Origin: RFTU01 sp032122355 | GTDB lineage: Bacteria > Pseudomonadota > Gammaproteobacteria > Burkholderiales > Burkholderiaceae_C | NCBI GenBank assembly: GCA_032122355.1 | Contig: JAUMCS010000099.1 | Coordinates: 1-13,363, forward strand | Length of the DNA: 13,363 bases | Direction of reading: 5' to 3' | Shown here: positions 1 to 7,321 of the stretch, in pieces | Position numbering within the stretch: the first letter of the stretch is position 1 | Layout of the letters: each line of letters opens with the position of its first letter | Translations under genes and position numbers: made by a program | The notes under the pieces: generated by a model | Database searches by the model: none | What the model was told of the DNA's origin: nothing | What the model saw: the letters and a program-made list of their open reading frames with translations, nothing else

Positions 1-2
1 CT

Positions 3-119
3 CGCCTTATCCCATTTTTTAACCAAAATTCTGCCCAAAATTTCCATAGACCCGTTCAGACTCATTCCATCAACCATTCAATTGGTGAGGATTTGAATTC
101 TTCAGGGGCGACTAAGTAA
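3..119 (+). CDS. Possible 3' end of an upstream gene (partial)
   Basis: The third reading frame is open from the window edge to a TAA at 117-119 and would end in a polar stretch finishing ...SSGATK. It would stop 16 bases before the pilE start, a spacing that fits an operon. Frame 1 is also open, up to a TGA at 94-96, so an open frame this short proves little. If real it could be the tail of the missing pilY1, but no motif supports that or any other identity. Confidence 0.22.
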   Translation, partial: RLIPFFNQNSAQNFHRPVQTHSINHSIGEDLNSSGATK

Positions 120-125
120 TATAAT
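120..125 (+). promoter_or_regulatory. Candidate -10 box upstream of pilE
   Basis: A perfect TATAAT lies 10 bases before the pilE ATG. The nearest -35-like hexamer, TTGAAT at 93-98, is 21 bases away, which is too far for a normal sigma70 promoter, and there is no extended -10 TGn. If it were used, transcription would begin only a few bases before the ATG. The region is AT-rich, so chance is a serious alternative. Confidence 0.2.
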
Positions 126-135
126 TGACTTCACC

Positions 136-582
136 ATGCCACCCATAAGAAACCCCATCGAATCGAGTATATGCCGTCACGGCTTTACTTTGGTTGAGCT
201 TATGATAGTGATGGTCATCATGGGAATTCTCTCTGCTTTGGTATATCCCAGCTTTACGAATAGTTTGCATAAAGTCAGACGATCCGATGCCATTGAGGCA
301 TTACTCAGTCTTCAACAAGCGCAAGAACGTTGGAGGAGCAATAACACCCAGTACGCCAGCGCCATTAGTCTCTTAGGTATTTCAACCACAAGCACTGATG
401 GGTTTTACACCTTAAGCTTACCAACCACTCCTAACTCCACCAGTTACTCTGCTGTGGCCACGGCTTCTTCCGGCCGCAGTCAGTGGGCCGATAGCCAATG
501 TCGAACCTTGCGGGTTGATGTCAATCCCAGCAGCAATCCAGGTGAAACGATTTACTCTCCGTCAGAATGCTGGAGGCAATAA
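136..582 (+). CDS. pilE: Type IV pilin-like protein, PilE family
   Basis: A 148-residue prepilin. The leader ends RHG and prepilin peptidase should cut after Gly16; the mature protein begins FTLVELMIV with the conserved Glu at +5 (Glu21), followed by the hydrophobic helix and an amphipathic stretch to about residue 65. The C-terminal part has two cysteines (122 and 145) that bracket a disulfide-type D-region and end in CWRQ, as in PilE minor pilins. The protein sits in the inner membrane before insertion into the pilus, where this family helps prime assembly. An in-frame TGA at 94-96 leaves ATG 136 as the first ordinary start, although no clear Shine-Dalgarno precedes it. Its stop overlaps the next start (TAATG). 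It could instead be called ComP-like; a role in DNA uptake cannot be judged from sequence. Confidence 0.92.
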   Translation: MPPIRNPIESSICRHGFTLVELMIVMVIMGILSALVYPSFTNSLHKVRRSDAIEALLSLQQAQERWRSNNTQYASAISLLGISTTSTDGFYTLSLPTTPNSTSYSAVATASSGRSQWADSQCRTLRVDVNPSSNPGETIYSPSECWRQ

Positions 583-1103
583 TGACCAGATTTCCCAAAG
601 TCACCCTATGTTGCCATACACTAGGCCGAAGCTTAACCGAGCTGAACATGGTTTTATCCATACTGTCAATCCTAGGGGCAGCATCCTTATACTCATGGGG
701 TGATTTTGTATCGCGGCACCAACTCGAAGGCTTTACCCAACAGATGAACGCCGACTTGAAATTTGCGCGCTCACAATCGGTTGCCCTTAATCAAACGATT
801 GTGGTTACTTTCACTAACAGGGGCTATACCCTTTGTAGCCCTGACTGTACTGCGCCGTTACGTATTTTTAAAGCGGTTAATGCGCCGAACAACATCACCC
901 TCCAAGCCTCTATTGCCAATACATCGTTTTACCCCTATGTAACCATCTCTAATTTAGTACCTGGAGTGGCAACGGCCAATACTGTCAATGCATCATTAAA
1001 TAACAGCCCGCTTCAATTCAACACCATCATCGACACATCTGGCCAAATTGCCATGTGCTCAAATACAGGAACCATAACTAATTTTGCCACATGCCAATCC
1101 TAG
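582..1103 (+). CDS. fimT: FimT/GspH-family minor pilin
   Basis: I place the start at ATG 582 (173 residues), because GGAGG at 572-576 lies five bases upstream and the ATG overlaps the pilE stop. An ATG at 567 in the same frame is less well placed. The leader ends at Gly15 and the mature N-terminus reads RSLTELNMV, so the -1 Gly and +5 Glu are present but +1 is Arg, where Phe or Met is usual. The helix is followed by a GspH-type segment (FTQQMNADLKFARSQSVAL) and a beta-rich domain with cysteines near CSPDC and at the C-terminus. FimT/FimU proteins are low-abundance pilus-tip subunits. The C-terminal GRxR motif known from DNA-binding FimT proteins is absent (the region reads SGQIAMC), so a structural role is more likely than DNA uptake. 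The gene overlaps pilW by 20 bp. Confidence 0.85.
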   Translation: MTRFPKVTLCCHTLGRSLTELNMVLSILSILGAASLYSWGDFVSRHQLEGFTQQMNADLKFARSQSVALNQTIVVTFTNRGYTLCSPDCTAPLRIFKAVNAPNNITLQASIANTSFYPYVTISNLVPGVATANTVNASLNNSPLQFNTIIDTSGQIAMCSNTGTITNFATCQS

Positions 1104-1809
1104 GTGTCTGCGCTATAGACATCTAACCCATCTTCAAACTCATCAAAATGGGCTTTCCCTAGTTGAACTGATCGTGGGAATTGCTCTGAGTTTATTTATT
1201 GTGAGCGGTGCCCTTACGCTGTATGCCTCACAGTTACGCAACAGCAGGTTGGCGATTGCTGAAGTTAGGCTCAACCAAGAGTTACGCCTGACATCAGAGT
1301 TGATTGCACGCCAACTGCGTAGTGCAGGGTTTTGGTCTAACGCGCTGGTTGGCACCATTTCAGCCGCAGATGGTTCACCCCCTATTCAAAATCCTTACGC
1401 CACCATAAGCACTCATGCCGACAACACGGGCATCATATTCAATCAAAACTTTGACTCCAATAATGTGGTTGATACCGAAGAAAGCTTAGGCTTTCAATTA
1501 AATAATGGGGTTATTCAATCTCAACTCGGCAGCGGTAACTGGCAAGACCTCACTGACCCTCGAGCCATACTTGTTACCCATTTTTCTGTCACTCCTATGA
1601 TCACGAGCATATCAAGTGCGGTTGCCAGTACAAACTTTAGCCCATGTTCAAAAACCTGTACAGATATCAACACTTGCCCCCAACTTTTGATCAGAACCTA
1701 CACGATTTCCATCATGGCTCAACCCCCTTCCGACCCTTCGATTGTTCGGGCTTTACAGCAAACCGTCAAAATTCGTAATGACCAAGTCACTGGAATATGC
1801 TCGCCCTAA
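1084..1809 (+). CDS. pilW: Type IV pilus minor pilin PilW
   Basis: The prepilin signature NGLSLVELIVGIALSLF gives cleavage after Gly23 and Glu at +5 (Glu28). The following segment, rich in RxxxELRLTSELIARQLRSAGF, is typical of PilW. The C-terminal domain holds a cysteine cluster (CSKTCTDINTC) and ends with beta-strand-like residues and a final Cys. No ATG exists between the preceding in-frame stop (1075-1077) and the prepilin motif, so translation must begin at a non-ATG codon. TTG 1084 is chosen, giving 241 residues; ATT 1081 or CTG 1108 are alternatives. AGGA at 1067-1070 is the nearest ribosome-binding-like sequence. The start lies inside fimT and the stop lies inside pilX, which suggests translational coupling along the cluster. 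PilW is thought to connect the tip complex to the rest of the pilus. Confidence 0.87.
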   Translation: MPHANPRCLRYRHLTHLQTHQNGLSLVELIVGIALSLFIVSGALTLYASQLRNSRLAIAEVRLNQELRLTSELIARQLRSAGFWSNALVGTISAADGSPPIQNPYATISTHADNTGIIFNQNFDSNNVVDTEESLGFQLNNGVIQSQLGSGNWQDLTDPRAILVTHFSVTPMITSISSAVASTNFSPCSKTCTDINTCPQLLIRTYTISIMAQPPSDPSIVRALQQTVKIRNDQVTGICSP

Positions 1810-3083
1810 CCCACTCGCCCCGCAATACTTCGCTAGGTGGAATCACCATTCTCACCTGCACACTACTCATGGCATTGATTTCAATGGCTATACTGTATTT
1901 GAATCGAGGAATTATCTCGGATCAACAAATTGCCAGCAATCAAACCCGGGCGGCTATTGCCGCAGAGGCCGCAGAGGCGGGAATTGAATGGGCTATCGGG
2001 ATGCTCAATGCACCCAACACGGTTGATGGTTCATGCAACCTCCATCCCACCACTGCAGCGATTGCCTTCAGAGATATTTATGCCTTGGCAGCCACGACTC
2101 CCTCGACCGCCCCGAGTTGTAAAATTTTTACTCAAAACAGACCAACCACACTTCAATGCAGTTGCCCTAATCCAAGTCCCGCTACGCTAACCAATAATGC
2201 GTTACCCGGTTTTAGTGTGCTTTTCAATAAAATCGCATCCGACCCTGATGTCTTGGAAATCGTAGCCACGGGCTGTAGTGAGTTTTCAGGCGTATGTTCC
2301 ATGAACCATATCGCATCCAGCAACACACCTGATGCAATTGCGCGTATTCAAACTCTAGTTAAGCTTCGGCCGCTTTTGCGTTCTTCACCATCAGCAGCCA
2401 TGACATGTGCAGGAATTTGCTTTATACAACCAGGGACGCTCAGCATCACCAATACCAGTATGGCCGCCAATGGGATTTTGGTCAATGCAGGAGCTAGTGC
2501 CCCTCAACTGCCAGCATCAGCCATCACGCTACCAGGAACACCACCCGAGAATGCGATCATCACAGGTGACACGTCTCTATCACAATTGGAAGCATCTGAC
2601 CCCACCTGTGCTAGGGGGGAAGTATTTAAAGCATTTTTCGGCACTAGCATAGATGATTATAAAAATAGTCCCAGTGTTTTCCCTTTGCCCGTTTGCGCAG
2701 GAACCGCTTGCGAAACAGCCATAAAACAAGCTATTATCGATGGATGGCGAAATTTTTATTTCCCTGATGGGATTCATATTGTAAGTTCTACATCACTGGG
2801 CAATCAAAATGACCCGATCACCATCGTAGCTGATGGCATATCCTCTATAGGAATAGATGCCTATGCAAATGCAGACATCTTTGGCTTGCTTTTTTTTAAT
2901 CGAGGCGTTAGTATTCAGGGCACGGCAGGCGATATGAAAATTCGAGGCGCCTTAATGAGTTGTTCGGATATATATGCCACCGGAAATTTATCAATTATTT
3001 ATGATTATTCTGTGGTGAACGCTGCCAGAAGGACTGCCGGACTATACACCAAAATTCCAGGCAGTTGGAGTGCGTTACAATAA
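1797..3083 (+). CDS. pilX: Type IV pilus assembly protein PilX, large form
   Basis: A 428-residue protein beginning inside the end of pilW. The leader ends LGG and the mature N-terminus is ITILTCTLL, a hydrophobic helix with Thr instead of Glu at +5. Lack of Glu5 is normal for PilX and for its type II secretion counterpart GspK, which sit at the very tip. After the helix comes the PilX-type stretch NQTRAAIAAEAAEAGIEWAI. The protein is about twice the usual PilX length. The extra part holds several Cys-containing segments and a Gly/Ala/Ser/Ile-rich C-terminal half (from about residue 200) that looks like repeated short beta strands, ending in a YDYSVV...KIPGSW tail that I recall from other large PilX proteins. 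That half may be surface exposed and adhesive, but this is inference. Confidence is high for the N-terminal family and moderate for the rest. Confidence 0.82.
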   Translation: MLALTHSPRNTSLGGITILTCTLLMALISMAILYLNRGIISDQQIASNQTRAAIAAEAAEAGIEWAIGMLNAPNTVDGSCNLHPTTAAIAFRDIYALAATTPSTAPSCKIFTQNRPTTLQCSCPNPSPATLTNNALPGFSVLFNKIASDPDVLEIVATGCSEFSGVCSMNHIASSNTPDAIARIQTLVKLRPLLRSSPSAAMTCAGICFIQPGTLSITNTSMAANGILVNAGASAPQLPASAITLPGTPPENAIITGDTSLSQLEASDPTCARGEVFKAFFGTSIDDYKNSPSVFPLPVCAGTACETAIKQAIIDGWRNFYFPDGIHIVSSTSLGNQNDPITIVADGISSIGIDAYANADIFGLLFFNRGVSIQGTAGDMKIRGALMSCSDIYATGNLSIIYDYSVVNAARRTAGLYTKIPGSWSALQ

Positions 3084-3112
3084 AAAGCTTCAATTCCTTC
3101 ATCGTACGTTTT

Positions 3113-4336
3113 ATGTGTAACCAACCACAATTATCTCAAAATGGATTCTCAGTTATCGAGGCCCTCATTGGTTTTATTATTTTTGCCATAGGATTTATTA
3201 CGCTGGCTTCTATTCAAACCAACCTCATGTACCACAGCGACTTAGCTAAACAAAAAACAGAAGCCATACGTTTTGCACAAAATGAGCTTGAGAATTTCAA
3301 AAGCTTCAGCCAAATCAACGGAGGATCCAACTCATGGAGTAGTTTATCATCTACGAGTTCACCGATCATCATCAATTCATACACCACCAGTAGTCAAACA
3401 GCATCAACGAATACCACCTTTAGCATTCAACGCAATATTGAATCGAATATCAATAAAACCTTCAGATTGGTAAGTGCAATCGTCAACTGGCCCGATAGAA
3501 AAGGGACTCTACAAAGTGTCACGCTAGCATCTATCATCTCCAAATCAAACCCCGTTGATTCCGCTTACATTAACCTCCCGCTTCCTCAAAATACATTTCT
3601 AAAAAGACCAAAAAGTAGAAATATTAATATCCCTATCCAAGCTACGGACTTAGGGGGCGGTAATTCTGCATTTCAACTCAGTGGAAATTACGCCATTATT
3701 TTCAATGATGCATCAGGATATATTATCAAAAAATGCAATACCCTCATTACAAGACTTGCACAAACCAATGACCTCACACAATGCTCAAACTATAGTGCGT
3801 ATCTGTTAGCCGGCTATGTGACATATGATGCTACCGATAGCACTCTAAGTCAAAGTCAAATTGGAATGAATACCGCCGACTTAAGTGACTGGGACAATAC
3901 TGGCGGAAAGTTGATTTCATGTATTTATCAACAAGCCAGGAATCAGAATACAGGCACTATACTATCAAGAATATACTATTATATTTGCGTCATTCCTGCA
4001 TTGGCTGATAAGGGTTGGTCGGGTAGAGTGAGAATTGGCGGAATTCCCATTGGACCGAATAAATACTATACGGTATGCCGCCATGAATACCGCACTGAAA
4101 CAGGATCAAATTATAACCAACGAAATGTACAGCCCTACAGGAATGTGAATGAATCGATTGACAATCAGAATTATTTTATTTCCACCGCTCAGCTGGTGCG
4201 TTGCCCGACTAATCCAGATCCACCACCCATTCTTCATCAAGATTGCTGGAATATTGCCAGTGGTTTATTCGCCAACACCGATATGACCGGACCCAAAGGA
4301 AGATGCCCCAGTGCAAGCTACAATACGTTACCATAG
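3113..4336 (+). CDS. pilV: Type IV pilus minor pilin PilV, large form
   Basis: ATG 3113 is chosen because it gives a short 11-residue leader (MCNQPQLSQNG) directly before FSVIEALIGF, with Glu at +5. A longer in-frame TTG start at 3065 would overlap pilX but adds an unusual leader. No clear Shine-Dalgarno is seen. The 407-residue product has the PilV helix, the QKTEAIRFAQNELENFKSF segment, and a VNWPDRKGTLQSVTL strand typical of PilV. It then continues for more than 250 residues, well beyond classical PilV. This extension has several cysteines (for example Cys322 in YTVCRHEY) and a NQNYFI...RCP segment seen in long PilV-like proteins of Burkholderiales, as far as I recall. The base composition is visibly more AT-rich than in argG. 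The likely role is a pilus-tip or adhesion-modifying subunit working with PilX, PilW, FimT and PilE. Confidence 0.84.
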   Translation: MCNQPQLSQNGFSVIEALIGFIIFAIGFITLASIQTNLMYHSDLAKQKTEAIRFAQNELENFKSFSQINGGSNSWSSLSSTSSPIIINSYTTSSQTASTNTTFSIQRNIESNINKTFRLVSAIVNWPDRKGTLQSVTLASIISKSNPVDSAYINLPLPQNTFLKRPKSRNINIPIQATDLGGGNSAFQLSGNYAIIFNDASGYIIKKCNTLITRLAQTNDLTQCSNYSAYLLAGYVTYDATDSTLSQSQIGMNTADLSDWDNTGGKLISCIYQQARNQNTGTILSRIYYYICVIPALADKGWSGRVRIGGIPIGPNKYYTVCRHEYRTETGSNYNQRNVQPYRNVNESIDNQNYFISTAQLVRCPTNPDPPPILHQDCWNIASGLFANTDMTGPKGRCPSASYNTLP

Positions 4337-4363
4337 CTCTAGCCTTTTTCCTCTACCTCCAGC

Positions 4364-5035
4364 ATGTTTGCCGCCACCAACCCCACCGGCTATGCACAAC
4401 ATATTCCAGGCCCAGAGGTCCTGTTTTGCGATGAGCACATGTTGGCCGTTCATAAGCCCTCCGGATTACTGAGCACGCCGGGTAGAGGTGAGCATCTTCA
4501 AGACAGCGTTGTCAGTCGAATACAAACGCAATACCCCGATGCCATTGCGGTTCATCGCCTTGATATGGATACATCCGGGGTGATGGTACTTGCCCGTGAC
4601 ATTCATGCAACCCGAGCATTGGGTCTGGCATTCGAAAAACGCCAAGTACGAAAAATTTACCATGCCTGGGCATGGGGTATTCCGCTTAAACCCGAAGGCC
4701 AGATTGACCTACCCTTAATTTGCGACTGGCCTAACCGTCCGCGTCAAATGGTTGATTTTGAATACGGAAAAGCGGCCACTACCCTTTACAAACTACTAGA
4801 GGCTGATAGCTCAGCCAACACCAGCAAATGGGAACTTTCCCCACTCACCGGACGTTCGCATCAATTACGTGTTCATTTAAGCCACATCGGACACCCCATT
4901 TTGGGTGACCCACTCTATGCGCACCCACGGGCATTGGTCTGTGCAACTCGTTTAATGCTACATTCTTGCGAAATTCAAATTCCACACCCACAAACCCATA
5001 AAATAATGAGCTTTAGCAGCACACCCGATTTCTAA
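4364..5035 (+). CDS. rluA: rRNA/tRNA pseudouridine synthase RluA
   Basis: A 223-residue RluA-family enzyme that converts uridine to pseudouridine. E. coli RluA (219 residues) modifies 23S rRNA U746 and position 32 of some tRNAs. The catalytic Asp is Asp67 in the HRLDMDTSG motif. Substrate-loop residues DWPNRPRQ (about 121-128) and the later PLTGRSHQLRVHLSHIGHP block match RluA closely, and as in RluA there is no N-terminal S4 domain. These features favour RluA over RluC, RluD or TruC. It starts 27 bases after pilV on the same strand, with no obvious Shine-Dalgarno, so it may be read from the pilin transcript. There is no functional link to pili; the linkage is positional. Confidence 0.93.
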   Translation: MFAATNPTGYAQHIPGPEVLFCDEHMLAVHKPSGLLSTPGRGEHLQDSVVSRIQTQYPDAIAVHRLDMDTSGVMVLARDIHATRALGLAFEKRQVRKIYHAWAWGIPLKPEGQIDLPLICDWPNRPRQMVDFEYGKAATTLYKLLEADSSANTSKWELSPLTGRSHQLRVHLSHIGHPILGDPLYAHPRALVCATRLMLHSCEIQIPHPQTHKIMSFSSTPDF

Positions 5036-5074
5036 AATTCATCCCACTATATTTTTCCATTCAAACCCTTCATC

Positions 5075-6418
5075 ATGACTTCCATCCTTCAATACATTCC
5101 CGTAGGCCAGAAAGTTGGCATTGCTTTTTCAGGCGGACTTGACACCTCAGCCGCACTGCATTGGATGAAACTCAAAGGCGCTCAACCGTTTGCCTACACT
5201 GCTCATTTAGGGCAGCCTGATGAAGCGGATTATGATGCCATCCCGCGTAAAGCCATGGAATACGGTGCCATGAAAGCCCGTTTGATTGATTGCCGCCTGC
5301 AACTTGCGCAAGAGGGCATTGCTGCGCTGCAATCAGGTGCTTTTCACATCACCACAGCCGGGGCCACTTATTTCAACACCACTCCGCTGGGCCGAGCCGT
5401 TACGGGCACCATGCTGGTCGCAGCCATGAAGGAAGATGATGTGCACATTTGGGGCGATGGCTCTACCTTCAAGGGCAATGACATTGAACGGTTTTACCGT
5501 TATGGCCTATTAGCCAATCCCGCATTAAAAATTTACAAACCTTGGCTTGACACGAGCTTTATTGATGAATTGGGTGGGCGTGCTGAGATGAGCGCTTTCA
5601 TGAATGCAGCCGGTTTTGGCTACAAAATGAGTGCTGAAAAAGCCTACAGCACCGATAGCAATATGCTGGGTGCCACCCATGAAGCCAAAGACCTTGAGTT
5701 TCTGAACAGCGGCATTCGAATTGTAAATCCCATCATGGGCGTAGCTTTTTGGAAGCCCGAAGTGCAAATTAGCCCCGAAGAAGTTACCGTTCGTTTTGAA
5801 GAAGGCGTGCCGGTCGCCATCAATGGACAATCTTTTAGCTCGCTCGTAGACCTGATTTTGCAAGCGAATACGATTGGTGGACGGCATGGTTTGGGCATGA
5901 GCGATCAAATTGAAAACCGCATTATTGAAGCCAAAAGCCGCGGCATTTACGAAGCACCAGGCTTGGCGCTTTTGCACATTGCTTATGAGCGACTACTCAC
6001 CGGCATTCACAATGAGGACACCATCGAACAATATCGTGAAAATGGCCGCAAACTCGGCAAGCTGCTGTATCAGGGTCGCTGGTTTGACCCTCAAGCACTG
6101 ATGCTCAGAGAAGCTGCCCAACGCTGGGTAGCCAAGGCCATTACCGGAGAAGTTACTTTAGAGTTACGCCGCGGTAATGACTATTCGTTGCTCAACACAC
6201 AAAGCCCTAATTTAACTTATGCGCCTGAACGCCTGAGCATGGAAAAAGTAGAGGATGCCCCCTTTACCCCGATTGATCGCATAGGCCAGCTTACCATGCG
6301 TAATTTAGACATTATAGACACCCGCTCTAAGCTATCTATTTACAGTGCATCGGGGTTACTATCTGCGGGCAGTACTTCAGAGCTCCCGCAATTGCGTGGC
6401 TCATCCAAACAATCTTGA
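5075..6418 (+). CDS. argG: Argininosuccinate synthase
   Basis: This enzyme joins citrulline and aspartate with ATP to form argininosuccinate, the penultimate step of arginine biosynthesis, in the cytoplasm. The 447 residues match E. coli ArgG in length and very closely in sequence. The N-terminal PP-loop AFSGGLDTS lies at residues 17-25, followed by AYTAHLGQPDE, the substrate-binding TPLGRAVTGTMLV, WGDGSTFKGNDIERFYRYG and AYSTDSNMLGATHEAKDLE blocks, and the C-terminal ELRRGNDYS segment. All are intact. The variable last 30 residues are typical of the family. The gene begins 39 bases after rluA without a visible Shine-Dalgarno, so it is either cotranscribed or has its own promoter in the short gap. 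I see no clear ARG box. A terminator follows at 6462-6487. Confidence 0.99.
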   Translation: MTSILQYIPVGQKVGIAFSGGLDTSAALHWMKLKGAQPFAYTAHLGQPDEADYDAIPRKAMEYGAMKARLIDCRLQLAQEGIAALQSGAFHITTAGATYFNTTPLGRAVTGTMLVAAMKEDDVHIWGDGSTFKGNDIERFYRYGLLANPALKIYKPWLDTSFIDELGGRAEMSAFMNAAGFGYKMSAEKAYSTDSNMLGATHEAKDLEFLNSGIRIVNPIMGVAFWKPEVQISPEEVTVRFEEGVPVAINGQSFSSLVDLILQANTIGGRHGLGMSDQIENRIIEAKSRGIYEAPGLALLHIAYERLLTGIHNEDTIEQYRENGRKLGKLLYQGRWFDPQALMLREAAQRWVAKAITGEVTLELRRGNDYSLLNTQSPNLTYAPERLSMEKVEDAPFTPIDRIGQLTMRNLDIIDTRSKLSIYSASGLLSAGSTSELPQLRGSSKQS

Positions 6419-6461
6419 TGAAGCTCATCAGGGTGTAATCCGGGTTGTAGTTCAATGAGGT

Positions 6462-6487
6462 GGCGGTTCATGTAATCGCCTGTTTTT
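6462..6487 (+). terminator. Rho-independent terminator after argG
   Basis: GGCGGTT (6462-6468) pairs with AATCGCC (6474-6480) over seven positions including one G-T wobble, around a five-base CATGT loop. The T-rich tract TGTTTTTT (6481-6488) follows at once. It lies 43 bases after the argG stop and 24 bases before the next start, so it would separate the pilin-rluA-argG run from the following gene. Confidence 0.7.
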
Positions 6488-6511
6488 TGAACTCAACAAC
6501 GGTGAACACCC
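6488..6511 (+). other. Short leader between the argG terminator and the beta-barrel gene
   Basis: Only 24 bases separate the terminator T-tract from the next ATG. They contain the ribosome-binding GGTGA (6501-6505) six bases before the start. Any promoter of the beta-barrel gene must therefore overlap the terminator hairpin or the argG 3' end. TGTAAT occurs at 6434-6439 and again at 6471-6476, but neither has a -35 at good spacing. Confidence 0.4.
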
Positions 6512-7321
6512 ATGCAAAATCTTGAATCTTCTACCCAAGCCAAATCAAACCATCTAAGGCTGCATAAGCGCTGTGCGGCCTTTGTCGCAAGTACCTGTCT
6601 TAGTGTGCTAGGTGCATCGACTTGCTTGGCACAATCTGCGGTTACGGATTCACCTTTGCAATGGAGTATTGGAGCCGGGGCCCATATGCAAAATCAAAGC
6701 AATGCAGATTGGCATGGAGGCGAAGTGGGCCTTTACATGCGCAAACCCTCTGCACCCGGCCTCAATATCCCAACATTTGAGGCCGATATTTTGGCCGGCG
6801 TCGCTAACTATAGCAACGACAATTTGGGTGACCTCGATAGCTCCGGCTTGTTTGAAACACGATGGCGCGCATTATGGTCAAAATCGATGGGTTCAGGGGT
6901 ACTGGGCTATGGCCTTTCCCTTCAAACCTATTACAATGACCTCAATGGAACAACCAACCTCGGCCAAATGGGTTATGAGCGTACCAGCGTTCAACTATGG
7001 TTGCCCGTTCGATGGACCATGAACGGTGTTAGCCTCCATACCAATGCCCCTTCTACGCCGCTGATTTGGGATGCGGGTGCCTTGGTATGGGGCCGGCATT
7101 ATTCCAAGCTCTCACAAAACAATTCCAGCTTAGAAGATGTGACCAACCGCCAGAACTGGGGTTTATATTTGCAACTGAGCAAAGATTTTCCCGCAGAATC
7201 AGGGAGCTGGCGCCCCTATGCGCGCTGGACTTGGCTAGATAAAACCGATAACTCCCGAGGGTTCCGTGAACCAGAAACACATCGCGTTCAGGTAGGCGTT
7301 TCCTGGTCACCCACGCGCTGA
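6512..7321 (+). CDS. Predicted exported outer-membrane beta-barrel protein, unknown function
   Basis: I do not recognise this 269-residue protein. It begins with a long polar and basic n-region, a hydrophobic stretch (about 22-37) and a probable signal-peptidase I site after CLA (residue 40); there is no convincing lipobox. The mature part contains about ten short stretches of alternating polar and aromatic/hydrophobic residues (for example LQWSIGAGAHM, VLGYGLSLQTYY, VQLWLPVRW, WGLYLQLSKDF, HRVQVGVSWS) separated by Gly/Asn/Ser-rich turns, as in small outer-membrane barrels. It lacks a strictly C-terminal aromatic residue; the last strand ends VSWSPTR. GGTGA at 6501-6505 is a reasonable ribosome-binding site. 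It stands alone after the argG terminator and converges on rnhA, overlapping it by 15 bp. It could also be a periplasmic beta-sandwich protein. Confidence 0.8.
   Translation: MQNLESSTQAKSNHLRLHKRCAAFVASTCLSVLGASTCLAQSAVTDSPLQWSIGAGAHMQNQSNADWHGGEVGLYMRKPSAPGLNIPTFEADILAGVANYSNDNLGDLDSSGLFETRWRALWSKSMGSGVLGYGLSLQTYYNDLNGTTNLGQMGYERTSVQLWLPVRWTMNGVSLHTNAPSTPLIWDAGALVWGRHYSKLSQNNSSLEDVTNRQNWGLYLQLSKDFPAESGSWRPYARWTWLDKTDNSRGFREPETHRVQVGVSWSPTR

Noticed and set aside
5525..5977. Long open frame opposite argG (150 codons, minus strand)
   Set aside because: It lies wholly inside highly conserved argG and has no domain or ribosome-binding site of its own; it is a shadow of argG codon usage.
6416..6430. 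Perfect short inverted repeat TGATGA-AGC-TCATCA at the argG stop
   Set aside because: The six-base stem is AT-rich and has no T-tract after it. The hairpin at 6462-6487 is a much better terminator.
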